DNA from: Cornus controversa
Lineage: Eukaryota > Streptophyta > Magnoliopsida > Cornales > Cornaceae
Direction: 5' to 3'
DNA length: 64,000 nt
Assembly: GCA_026545225.1 (NCBI GenBank)
Contig: CM048847.1
Location: 9,418,501 to 9,482,500 of the forward strand
The notes beneath the pieces were generated by a model. That model searched no databases, was not told where the DNA came from, and saw only the letters and a program-made list of their open reading frames with translations. The translations under genes were made by a program, and so were the position numbers. This document shows, one piece after another, positions 46,745 through 57,600 of this stretch; the first letter of the stretch is position 1; every line of letters begins with the position of its first letter.

Positions 46745-46755
46745 CTCTAATACCA
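46745..46755 (-). other. Decayed primer-binding site next to the gag fragment
   Basis: Minus strand TGGTATTAGAG, one base different from TGGTATCAGAG of F, a few bases after the LTR end (GTGTAACA at 46759). Confidence 0.7.
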
Positions 46756-46758
46756 AGT

Positions 46759-47205
46759 TGTTACACCCCGATTTTTGGTTCTCCCAGAATTCGAGGGTGA
46801 ACGGTGTTATCACATCATCACCTCACAACAATTTCATACAAATTCAAAAGCTTAAATCTATCTCTACACATAGAAATACAAATCTCAACCTCAACCAACT
46901 ACTACGGGCCTAAACCATGACTTACTTGCATAGCCAATTAAGGTGGCTTGCAGCTTTTTGGACATATGACCTAGTGTGAATGAAATCTAAATCTAACATA
47001 TATACCATTGGATAGAGAATAACAAAATACTCAATTTCAAAAAAATAATCACTCATATCGGATTTAAAACGAAGAAGTTATGCCCCTTCAAAGTTGCGAA
47101 GTCAGGCAGGAACACCCAGGCAGCTCTAGGATTTCTTCGGTCGACTGATGGGTAGTTTCGATCGACCAAAAAGGCACTTTCAATCAACTAAAACCCTCAT
47201 CAAAC
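46759..47205 (-). repeat. LTR fragment (last ~450 bp of a chromovirus LTR)
   Basis: Minus-strand end GGGGTGTAACA, with the conserved ATAACTTCTTCGTTTTAAATC block near 47058-47082. Just before it is a palindrome-prone segment (TTTGGTCGATCGAAACT, CAGTCGACCGA) at 47135-47175. It is fused at about 47205 to the chromodomain end of element D pol, with no polypurine tract or LTR start between them. Confidence 0.75.
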
Positions 47206-49432
47206 GCTCACTCCCATGTATCTTCTTCCACTCCATGATGCCTCTAAAACACTTTAACCAATGGAATGGTATTGCCCCGAAGTACTTGTTCTCTGATGTC
47301 CAAAATCTGAATCGGCCTCTCCTCACATAACACGTCCTCTTCCACCTCAAGGTCTGCCCAATCAAGTACATGTGAAGGGTCCGGCTCATACTTCCTCAAC
47401 ATAGACATATAGAAAGTGTTGTGCACACTTGACAATTACAGTGGCAATGCCAAGAGATAAGCAACCTCTATTACCCGATCCAAAATCTCAAATGGTCCGA
47501 TGAATCACAGCGCTAGCTTGCCACTATAACCGAACCACATCAAACCTCTCCGTGGGGAAACCTTCAAAAAAACATGATCTCCCACCTCAAATGCCAATGG
47601 TCGTCGTCTTCTATCGGCATAACTTTTCTGATGACTCTGAGCCCTAAGTAACCTCTGCCGAATTACCTTGATCTTCTCCATAGTTTCTCGAACTAAATTT
47701 AGTCCCAGAGAAACTCTCTCCAACCTCAGTCCAACAGACAGGTGACCTGCATGGTCTACCATACAAAGCCTCGAATGGAGCCATCTCAATGCTAGCTTAA
47801 TAGCTATTATTGTATGCAAACTCCACCAAAGGAAGGTGATCCTCCCAACTACCCCGAAGATCAAGTACACACGCCCGCAGCATATCCTCTAAAATTTGTA
47901 TAGTACGCTCAGACTAACCATCCATCTGAGGATGAAAAGCCATACTAAAATGAAGGTCCGTATCAAGTGCTGCCTGGAAACTCTGCCAAAATCGAGATGT
48001 AAATCGCGGGTCTCTATCTGAAACAATAGAAATTGGCACGCCTTAAAGTCTAAGGATCTGCTCAATATACAATCCACTGAGAGTATCCACATCATCGGTC
48101 ACTCTAATGGGAATAAAGTGAGCTACCTTCATCAATCAATCAATGACCACCCAAATTATGTCATGACTCCTCCTTGACCTTGGAAGTCCCGTCACAAAGT
48201 CCATAGTGACATGCTCCTATTTCCATATAGCCACAGGCAATGGCTGCAACAACCCTGTCGGTCTCTGATGCTCGGCCTTCACTTGTTGACAAGTGAGGCA
48301 CTCACCACGAACTGAGCTATATCTTTTTTCATGCCCTTCCACCAATACTATCGGCATAGGTTATGATACATCTTGGTACCACCTGGATGTACTGCAAGTC
48401 TCGAATTGTGAAACTCTCTCAGAATCTTATCCCGATAAGCTAAGGGAACGAACATCTTCCATTTGAATCTCATGCTCTCATCCGAATGAACTGTCCATCC
48501 TTCCACCACTTCGTCACCCAAAATCCATGTGCGAACAACCTCAACCGCACTATCCTTCCTTTGCTCTTCAATCACTCTACTCACAAGAGTTGGTTGAGTG
48601 ATAAGAGTAAATAACACTACCGGTCTATCATCCTCACTGAAATGCAATCCCATTTCTGAGATGTCTTCCATCATCTTCCACTCCCGTATAGCTAAGCTTG
48701 CTAAGCTACCATGTGATTTCCTACTCAATGCATCCGCTACCATGTTGGCCTTCCCTGAATGATATTGCAAGTAGAAGTCATAATCTTCCATGTACTCCAT
48801 CCACCTCTGTTGCCTCATATTCAAATCCTTTTGTGAGAAAAGGTATTTGATACTTTCATGATCTGAGAATACTTCAAACTTCTCACCATACAAGTAATGT
48901 CTCCATATCTTAAGTGTAAAGATCACAGTTGCCATTCTAAGTTGTGTGTCGGGTAATTCTGTTTATGGGTCTTCAACTGCCTTGAACCATACGCCACTAC
49001 TCTTTCAGGTTTCATTAACACACATCCCAAATCGAGTCGTAAAGCATCACAATAAATTGTGTACCCCAAACCACGCTCCGGAATAATCAAAATCAGCGCT
49101 GTAGTTAACCGACTTTTCAATTCCATGAATACATGCTCGCAAGCATCATCCCACACAAACTTCACCCCATTTCGGGTAAGCTTTGTCATTGGTACCACTA
49201 ACCTCAAAAAATCGTTCACAAACCTCCAATAATACCTGGCCAATTCCAAGAAACTACGTATCTCAAATACGCTCTTAGGTCTTTCCCAACTCATCACCGC
49301 TTCTATCTTAGATGGATCTACAGAGACTCCTCCTTTGGACACAACATGCCCAAGGAATTTCACTTCCATTAACCAAAATTCACAATTCTCATATTTGGCG
49401 TATAATTGATGTTCTCTTAGAAGCTGCAATAT
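47206..49432 (-). pseudogene. Element D pol: second half of RT, RNase H, integrase, chromodomain (decayed)
   Basis: Minus-strand continuation of 62715-64000. [20 protein letters not shown] (RT end), [26 protein letters not shown]; RNase H with [15 protein letters not shown] near 49050-49080 (F has [10 protein letters not shown]; the motif is altered); [18 protein letters not shown]; and integrase zinc finger [12 protein letters not shown] near 48350-48400. The DDE part (47900-48240) has stops and frameshifts. [19 protein letters not shown] lies near 47560-47620, and the C-terminus is [16 protein letters not shown] then EERPIQILDIREQVLRG, ending in a frameshifted chromodomain. Broken by at least five stops or shifts. 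AATAT at 49428-49432 is the left duplication of E. Confidence 0.88.
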
Positions 49433-51531
49433 TGTAGAGACCATGCCCAATTTTGGTCGGTTTTTATTTTTTTATCATTTATTACTTTAAATGCATTTTA
49501 AATGATATTTAACGTGTTTTAAATATAGAAAACATGTTTGGAGAGTTGTTTTAGCATTTTGAAATATTTTGGAAACTTTTGAAAAAGTTTGACTTTTTGG
49601 TCAACGGGGGACCCGAGATAAGGTTTAATGAGTCCAGAAATCTGGATATTTTTTCAAAAATTTTTATGTTTGGTTATAGACCAAATAGAATATTTGGAGA
49701 GACGTAGAAGTGATTTCGAGTCCATAACTTCTTTCAGATTCAAAAACGGAGGTCGTGAAGGTACGTTAAGTGAACTAAGGGCATTTTGGTCTTTTTGCGT
49801 CCTAGGGCTTATAAATATCTGAGAGATAGATATTTATAGCTTATTTTCTCTCCCAAATCATCTGTGAACCTCTCTTCTCTCTCTTCTTTGTGTTCTTCTT
49901 CTTATCTCTAGAATTAGGTGTTAGGACTTGATTCGGAAGACGCCGAAGAAGAGAAGTGTGTTCTACGTGAAAAGGGCTTTGTTTTGAACCGAACAAAGCA
50001 TGAGTTTAAGATTTTTTGGTCTACTAGCTTTGGAGTTTTTCTAGAGATTTGATCTCTTGAGGTAGGGGGTGTGTGTTGTGTTTTCTTATTCAAGTGATAT
50101 TTCATGTCTAAGCATAAAATAGATGTTTCTTTTTATATGATATATAAAAGTGTATGATTGTGATGACACTTTATATTTTAAAGTGATGTATATATGTTTC
50201 TCTTGTTAGAAATGATTAATATATGTTTTATATTACATGAATTGCATATATATGCAAAATAGAGCTTAAATTGCATATATGGAATTTTGGGGAATAAATG
50301 ATGAAAACCTACTTTTGGGGGTTAAGTATCTATATATATTCTTATGAGCTTTGTATGACATACTAGGATTGAACTAGGACATATAATGGGTGCAATGCAT
50401 CAAACTTGTGAATATGTGTGCAAAATGTGAAATATTTTGTGTGAGTGTGGGTGTGTCTTGGAAGTGGTTCAAGTGAAAGTAGTAGGGGAACATATCCTCT
50501 GAGGCTGAAAGACCTCAAACTTGCACAAGAGGGTTGGTTATCGGTGGGTTAGTAGCCCTAAAATAAATAGGAATTGGGATATGGAGCTTCGACACGTATC
50601 CGGTGATGTGTGTGAGTGTGAACCAAATTCGAGAGAGTGTGTTAAGTCTTATGTGTAACTTAAGTGAATTATATGACTTGTATGGATGTTTATCCATTTT
50701 CGATCTTTGTCATATATTACATATATGATTGGAATGTGCTATGTGTATGAAATACATTTTATATGATTGTCAAGTTATAATTGAGATGTATGCCATGACG
50801 TGAACGAATTGAGCTTTTAAGCTTGCAACTAGAATGCTAGGGAGCATGACACGTATTTGATAGACATGAGTTGTGTTTTATGCATGAATATGAAATGTGA
50901 GCTTGAATGGATTGCACAATACATTAACCTTGAGCTCGTTGAAAATTGCTCATCCCCCTACACTAACACTTTTAGGACATGGCAAGGAGGTGATTGAGGA
51001 TCCACAACCATGAGTTAGACCTAGAGTAGAAGAATATCATTTTTGGACATTTGTGTCTTTTGAGACATGTGTATGGACTTCAATGCCGACTTGTGGCACG
51101 TGGACTAGTTTAGAAGTGTTATACTTATTTTTGGATAAGAAGCATGTATGAAACTTTTAATTATGTGTGATAAGTTTGCTAACTTGTGAAGATTATGTAA
51201 AAATGATGTTTTGTTGCAATAGGTGTACGATAATGCGTGAATTATTATTTTTGTGTTGCAAGTGTGTGTGGTGGTATTAAATGGTGATGGTTTCTCACTT
51301 GGTGGATGTTAGGGGATTTGTTGGGAATATAATTATGTTATATAATTGTTTGTTAGAAGAATGGATTGGGAGGAGAATGGTGATTGTTATCACTTTGTGT
51401 TTTGTTAGTGTTCCAAGCTAGATGAGTTCGATGCATCGAAATCACCATTTTGATGTATCGAAGTGTGTCGATGTATCATAAAATTGTTCGATGCATCATC
51501 AATTAAAGATGAGAGTTCCGAACAAAAATCC
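49433..51531 (+). repeat. Solo LTR E, left part
   Basis: Starts TGTAGAGACCATGCCC. It shares the early TTGACTTTTTGGTCAA block, a TATAAATA candidate box at 49810-49817 and a CT-rich leader. AATAT flanks E at 49428-49432 and 62715-62719, and removal restores the D reading frame across the site. Without F, its length is 2693 bp. Element F interrupts it inside its palindrome block (51427-51500, TTCGATGCATCGAA words). AATCC at 51527-51531 is the target duplication of F. Confidence 0.88.
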
Positions 51532-51930
51532 TGTAGAGACCGTGACCAATTTTGGCCGGTTTTACATTTTTTGCATTATAATTGCCATAAATGCATTTTG
51601 AGTGGTGTTTAACATGTTTTGAGTGTGGGAAACATGTTTGGGAAGTGTTTTTAAGGTTTTGGGAAGTTTTCGGGAGAATTGGAGAAGTTTGACTTTTTGG
51701 TCAAACCGGGGCCCGGGATGTGACCTAAGTGGACCCGGGAGTCCGGAAAATTTTCGGAAATATTTATTTTTGGGAATGGCTTAGATGAAATGTTTAGAGA
51801 GTTAAGGAAGTGATTTCGAGACCGTAGGAGTTTTCGGAATCGAAAAAGGAGTTCGGGAAGGTGCGTTAAGTGGCCTAGGGGTATTTTGGTCTTTTCGTGA
51901 CCTAGGGGCCTTAAATGGCCAAAATCTGCA

Positions 51931-51948
51931 GAGATATTTCATATCTCA
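51931..51948 (+). other. Small hairpin near the presumed transcription start of LTR F
   Basis: GAGATAT/ATATCTC arms around TTC. Also present in the 3' LTR (59683-59700) and in unit G (17764-17781). It lies just after the AT-rich GGCCTTAAATGG segment that stands where TATAAATA occurs in LTR E, and before the CT-rich leader. Confidence 0.6.
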
Positions 51949-52723
51949 CGGCTGCTTCTCTCTCTATATTGCTCCCACTTCTTCTCTCTTCCTTCTCTCT
52001 AGATTTTGGTGGTCTTCGGCTTGGATTCAAGGCTTGCCGAAGGAGGGAGATACGTAGGGGACGGCTAGGGCTTCCCTTTGAACCAAACAAAGTGGTGATT
52101 CGGCAAGGTAGACTCTGCTGGAAAATTGGTGAAGTGCTTGGAAGGCCTTCATTTTCGAGGTAGGGGTTCTTCTTCTCTTCTAATTGTCGATTCTAGGGTT
52201 TCGGGTGAAGAAGATAGGTGTAGGTTGTGTTTCACATGCTTTAGGATGGTGAGAGGTGTAGAAAGTTGTGTTTTCTTCTTCTCTAGAGTCCTATCTTTTC
52301 ACAATTGTGTATATTGTGTTGGTGGTAGCATGTGGGTTTGAAGTATGTGAGTGTAAGAAATTGATACATAGGCATTATGTGCTCAATTTGGTGTATATGT
52401 GGAAAAATGTGTACCAAGTGTCATATATGTGATTATATGTGGGAATGTGGTTGTTGAATGCATGTTTAGTTCTATGTGATAAAATTATGCATTGAATGTA
52501 GCATGAGTAAAATATGCTAATTTTGAAGTTGTATGCATATGAGATGATATATGCATGTGCTATACATATATGTGCTATATGTGGTATGTGGTAATGGAAA
52601 ATATGCTTATTACTTCTTTTTAGTATCAATGAGCATGAGTTGAGCATGAAAACAATATATCATGTGTTTATGCATTCATATTGCATATGTGGGAAGTTGC
52701 GGGAAAAATGACGCAAAAGAGGT

Positions 52724-53046
52724 ACACGGGGCTTCGGAGTAGTCCAACCGTGTTGTGAAAGGTGGTAAAATTATTCACTATGTATGGCCCTCGGAGTGGA
52801 CCCACCATACTAAGGCTTAACGCCTAGGATCGGAGTATGTCCAATACTAATGACCTTTCGGAGTTGTCCCGGTCATAGGATGATTATCGGAGAATGTCCA
52901 TGACTCGTGAGCCTCGGAGTTGCCCCCTCACTCTATGGCAATCCCATATATTGCTATGGTAGAATGACCTTTCGGAGTTGTCCCGGTCATTGGATGTTAT
53001 CGGAGTTGTCCAAGGTGACATGATCCTCGGAGCGGACCAATCATGT
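52724..53046 (+). repeat. Hairpin array in LTR F (shared loop core, different stems)
   Basis: Stems: ACACGG 52724-52729 with CCGTGT 52748-52753; GTATGG 52782-52787 with CCATAC 52805-52810; ATGACC 52850-52855 with GGTCAT 52871-52876; GTGAG 52907-52911 with CTCAC 52927-52931; AATGACC 52963-52969 with GGTCATT 52985-52991; ACATGAT 53018-53024 with ATCATGT 53040-53046. Loops of 15-18 nt carry TCGGAG followed by TTGTCC or a close variant, in which GGA and TCC can also pair. The 3' LTR repeats it 7752 bp downstream. Confidence 0.9.
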
Positions 53047-53763
53047 AGGGTATCGGATGAGGACCGAGAGAGAGAGAGCATTTACTCACTTTAATGCTTT
53101 TATATTTGAACATGTCGTACATGATTTGTGAAATATGCAATCCTCTTTAATTGCATTTGTTGATGTATTTGTGAGATTGTGGATGTGGCATGTAGTGTAT
53201 TCATATGCATTCCATGTAGGTCGTGTCGGGTCGGCACTTAGAAGGGTTGGGAAACCTTTACTGAGCCGCAGTGGTGCTCACCCCTTTATTCTAAATATTT
53301 TACAGATAAAGCGCCGATGATGGATGGGACATGAGTGTCCAAGTGGATTCTAGTAGTGGTTTTGCTATCTTTTGGATGTTGCACATTTTGTGGCTATCCA
53401 TGCCGGCTTGTGGCATGTGACTTCCTTTTTAGTCGTGGTTGTATCTTGGACATATGTACTTTTGATGTATGTATTGGATTATAAACTTGTTGGGTGTGAA
53501 AAGACAACGGTTTAATTTATGTAATGCCCATGCGGCACTTGATTCATTTGATGATATTTCCCTTATGAATGAATGGTGTTTGTGAAAGAAAATGATTCAT
53601 TTTGGTGTATGGATTCAATTATGGATGTGATCTTGAGAGTGAAATTGATGTTGGAACCTTTCATTTATGTTATTAATCTTGTTTGAGGGGTTCTAGGATG
53701 ATAGGATGTTGATTGGGCTTCAAATGAACCATGTATAGGGTTGTTGGAGGTCCCGGGTAGTGC

Positions 53764-53986
53764 ATTTCGATCAATCGAAATGCCTATTTCGATCAATCGA
53801 AACCCCCATTTCGATTGATCGAAATGGTTGCGAGATTTTATGTATTTTCAGGCCTTATTTCGATCAATCGAAGTCCCAGTTTCGATTAATCGAAATAATG
53901 CAGGTCCAAGATACCGAGAGGGTGTTTGCTTCGATTGATGGGGTCAAAATTTCGATTAATCGAGATGCATTTCGATTGATCGAAAT
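53764..53986 (+). repeat. Palindrome cluster in LTR F (TTTCGAT-YR-ATCGAAA)
   Basis: About eight sites: near 53765, 53787, 53810, 53858, 53880, 53931 (half site), 53950 and 53970. Arms TTTCGAT and ATCGAAA flank a CA, TG or TA centre. Spacing is irregular (20-50 bp). Confidence 0.93.
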
Positions 53987-54366
53987 TACTATTCACAGCT
54001 TTTTCCAAAACTTCATTTTGACGTAATTTCTTCGTTCTAGATCAGAATTGAGCGTGGTTTTTTTTGAACTTGAGTATTTTTGGATTCTCTATCCAATGAT
54101 GTAAGTCTCAGTTCCAGATTCCAATCACAGAAAGTTTTGAGGCTCAAAAGTGAGGGATTCTTAAAAGTGTGGGCGTGTAAATGTTCACTAAGGTGTGTGA
54201 TTTGATGTAGGGCCCATGGGGGTTGGTTAAGATGGATTTGTGTGCATTCACATGCAAGAATTAGGTTAAGCTTCCACGGGGAACAAGGGTAATGAGGGTC
54301 CATTGGGACTAATGGACGGGTTAACCTCCGGTTTCCCGGGAGTCGGGGGATCGGGGCGTTACAGAA

Positions 54367-54379
54367 TGGTATCAGAGCA
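54367..54379 (+). other. Element F primer-binding site
   Basis: TGGTATCAGAGCA, 3 bp after the LTR end, complementary to the 3' end of plant initiator tRNA-Met. Confidence 0.95.
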
Positions 54380-54622
54380 CTAGGTTGGAATACCTAGGGA
54401 CGAAGGGTGAAACTTGCTTTTGTAGTCACTTGAGGTTAAGTAGTGGGACATAAGGATTTGAGCTTGAGATTGTAAATTGCTTATGTGGAACTTGATTTAT
54501 GCTTAAGATTTCTTAACATGCTTCTGTGGATTAAATAGACATGGCATGTGTAAGAATGATGGAATTTGACTAAGTATGAATGCTTGGACTTAAAATTTTT
54601 CTTGTTGTGCATATAGAAAGAA

Positions 54623-57600
54623 ATGCCTCCAAGAAGAGCGCGAGACATTGGCGCTGATGCTCGTCAGGAGCCAACTGATGGAACGCAATTTATGCGTGAC
54701 ATGGCTGATACTATGAGAAGAATGGCTAGGGAAGCCAGGGAAGAGGAGGTTCAGGCATTACCTAGGGTTGCCTTGAGCCGACAAATGGTAGCAATGAAGG
54801 AATATGTGAAATTTAAGCCGCCTACTTTTGATGGCGCGCGTGATCCTCTTATGGCTGAGAGTTGGATAGACCAAACTCACAAACTCATGGTTGCTCTTGC
54901 AATCGATGAGGATTTGAAAGTGGGAGTAGCAGCGCTTCACTTACAAGGAGAAGCTGATCGGTGGTGGCAATTCATCGGGAATGTCCACAATACCGAGACT
55001 ATGGACTGGGAAACCTTTAAGGGGTTATTCTTTGACAAATTCTTTCCGGCTTCGGTGAAAGACCGGATGAGGCAAGAGTTCATAGACTTAGTCCAAGGGG
55101 ACTTGGATGTGATGGGGTACGAGACCAAGTTTACATCTTTGGCTCGCTTTGCCCTGGAAATGGTAGCTAATGAAGAGCTAAAGGTGAAAAAGTTTGTGAA
55201 GGGACTGAAAACCTCTATCAGAAAGAGGGTGTCCATCTTGGGTTTGAGGACCTACAGTGAGGTGGTTGATAGAGCCTTGGTGGCTGAGGAGGATGACAGA
55301 GACACTCAGAGGTTGTGGGACTCTAGACAGCAAGCTAAGGGTACGGGTACCTCTTCGAGTGGTCATGGGAGGAAAAGAAATAGGGAGGGCAGATCAGGTT
55401 CACAGGGGCTGCAGCAGACTCGCCCGGTACCTTCATTATCCTTACCTACTGGATCTGCACGATCCACAGTTGTGTGCTATCATTGCCAGCAGTCTGGCCA
55501 TTTTCGTTCTGAGTGCCCTCAAAGGCAAATAGTGGCATCTGTGCCGGTGGCTTCGGTGGGGGAACGGGTATGCTTTCATTGCAAGCAATCTGGCCATGTT
55601 AGGGCCAACTGTCCACAGAGACAGAGTACACCGAGTGGTATGGGGACTCAGCAGAGGGCTGGGCAGACAGCTACGGTACAGTCTGGTTTCAAGACATTAC
55701 TGCCACCTCATCCAGCGCATTCTGTACAGGGATCTCGGGTAGCGAGAGGTTCCACGCCTGCTTCTAGTCAGCAGTCAGGGTTACAGGGGACGGGTCAACA
55801 GTCACGGGGCTGTGTGTTCACGCTTGCTCCGGCAGAGGATGTACCGGGACCGTCAGTGGTCAGAGGTATTTTCCTGGTTTCTAGCTCGTGGGCTAGGGTG
55901 TTGATAGATTCAGGTGCATCACATTCATTCATATCTGTTGCATTTGCTTGTGCCTTGGGGCTGCGGGTGTCATCACTGGAGTCACCATTGTCCATTGATA
56001 CACCAGTTGGGGGTAGGGTTACCCTGGATAGAGTGTGTCGGTCTTGCGAGATCGAGGTTGCTGGGCGTCGACTAGTGTTCGACTTTGTGTTACTAGACAT
56101 GACCACTTTTGATGTCATTCTAGGTATGGACTGGCTATCTACATTTAGAGCCACGATTGATTGTCTCCATAGGAGAGTGACAGTGTGCACACCCGAGGGT
56201 GATTGCTTTTATTTTGTGGGAGAACGGGATGATTTCTACGTTCCGTCTCTGCTTGGTTCCGGTGTGAGGAACAGGGTTGGATATTTCCTAGCTAGCTTGT
56301 TAGCCGAGGAGGATGAGATTGTGACTAGTGGAGGATTTCCTCCGGTGGTTAGAGAGTTTGTGGATGTGTTTCCGGAGGACTTGACAGAGTTGCCTCCGAT
56401 GAGAGATGTTGTGTTTAGCATTGATCTTGCTCCTGGTACAGCGCCTATCTCTATGGCACCGTATCGGATGGCACCGGCAGAGTTGATGGAGTTGAAAGAT
56501 CAATTGCAAGAATTGTTAGATAAGGGATTTGTACGACCTAGTACATCACCTTGGGGAGCTCCGGTCCTTTTTGCTAAAAAGAAGGACGGATCTTTACGGT
56601 TATGCATAGACTACCGTAAGTTGAACCAAGCAACGATTAAGAACAAGTATCCTTTGCCAAGGATAGATGACTTGTTTGATCAGCTTAAGGGTTCGACTTG
56701 TTTTTCGAAGATCGACTTGAGGTCGGGGTATTACCAGTTGAGGGTAAGGGAAGAGGACATTCCGAAGACAGCTTTTCGGACTAGATATGGCCACTATGAG
56801 TTTCTAGTGATGCCATTTGGATTAACGAATGCACCAGCAGTGTTCATGGATTTGATGAACCGAATATTCAGGGTGTACTTGGATAGGTTTGTGGTGGTCT
56901 TCGTGGACGACATTCTTGTGTATTCTTCTTCTATGGAAGAGCATGAGATCCATTTGAGGACTGTGTTGCAGACATTGAGAGAGCACCGTTTGTATGCCAA
57001 ATTCGAAAAATGTGAATTTTGGCTAACGGAGGTGAAGTTCCTAGGACACGTGGTGTCGGAAGGAGGAGTATCTGTAGACCCTTCTAAGATTGAAGCGGTA
57101 ATGGATTGGGAGAGGCCTAAGAGCGTATTCGAGATACGTAGCTTCTTGGGATTGGCAGGATATTACCGGCGTTTCGTGAAGGACTTTTCGAAGTTAGCGG
57201 CGCCGATGACCAAACTTACTCGTAAAGGAGTTAAGTTTGAGTGGAACGAGGCTTGCGAGCATTCCTTTATGGAATTGAAGCGTAGATTGACTAGTGCTCC
57301 AATATTGATTATTCCCGAGTGTGGTTTGGGTTATGTCATCTACTGTGACGCTTCACGGGATGGTTTGGGATGTGTATTGATGCAGACCGAGAAGGTTGTT
57401 GCATATGGTTCCCGACAGTTGAAGATCCACGAGCAGAATTACCCCACTCATGACTTGGAGTTGGCGGCGGTAATTTTTGCTTTGAAAACGTGGAGGCATT
57501 ATCTCTACGGAGAGAAGTTTGAGGTTTTCTCCGATCATAAGAGTTTGAAGTACCTTTTTACGCAAAAGGACTTGAATATGAGACAGAGGAGATGGGTTGA

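Larger units (their letters stand above)
51532..54363 (+). repeat. Element F 5' LTR (2832 bp)
   Basis: TGTAGAGACC...GGGGCGTTACA. From left to right it has a TTGACTTTTTGGTC block near 51687, AGAGATATTTCATATCTC (a 7-bp-stem hairpin) at 51931-51948, a CT-rich stretch near 51955-52010, the hairpin array at 52724-53046, an ACTGAGCCGCAGTGGTGCTC block near 53260, the palindrome cluster at 53764-53986, and the conserved CTTCTTCGTTCTAG block near 54027. Short ORFs inside are broken in the related unit G, so they are not considered genes. Confidence 0.95.

Noticed and set aside
51915..52341. Small ORFs of 82 and 71 codons in LTR F, repeated in the 3' LTR
   Set aside because: Identical in both LTRs only because the LTRs are identical. 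The related unit G keeps only part of the frame, no known domain is present, and the AT/CT-rich leader explains them.
52724..53046. CRISPR-like array
   Set aside because: Repeat cores are only about 10-12 bp, degenerate and irregularly spaced; plant nuclear context; better explained as hairpins in an LTR.
54367..54379. tRNA gene at the TGGTATCAGAGC words
   Set aside because: Only the primer-complementary 12-13 nt are present; no cloverleaf is possible.
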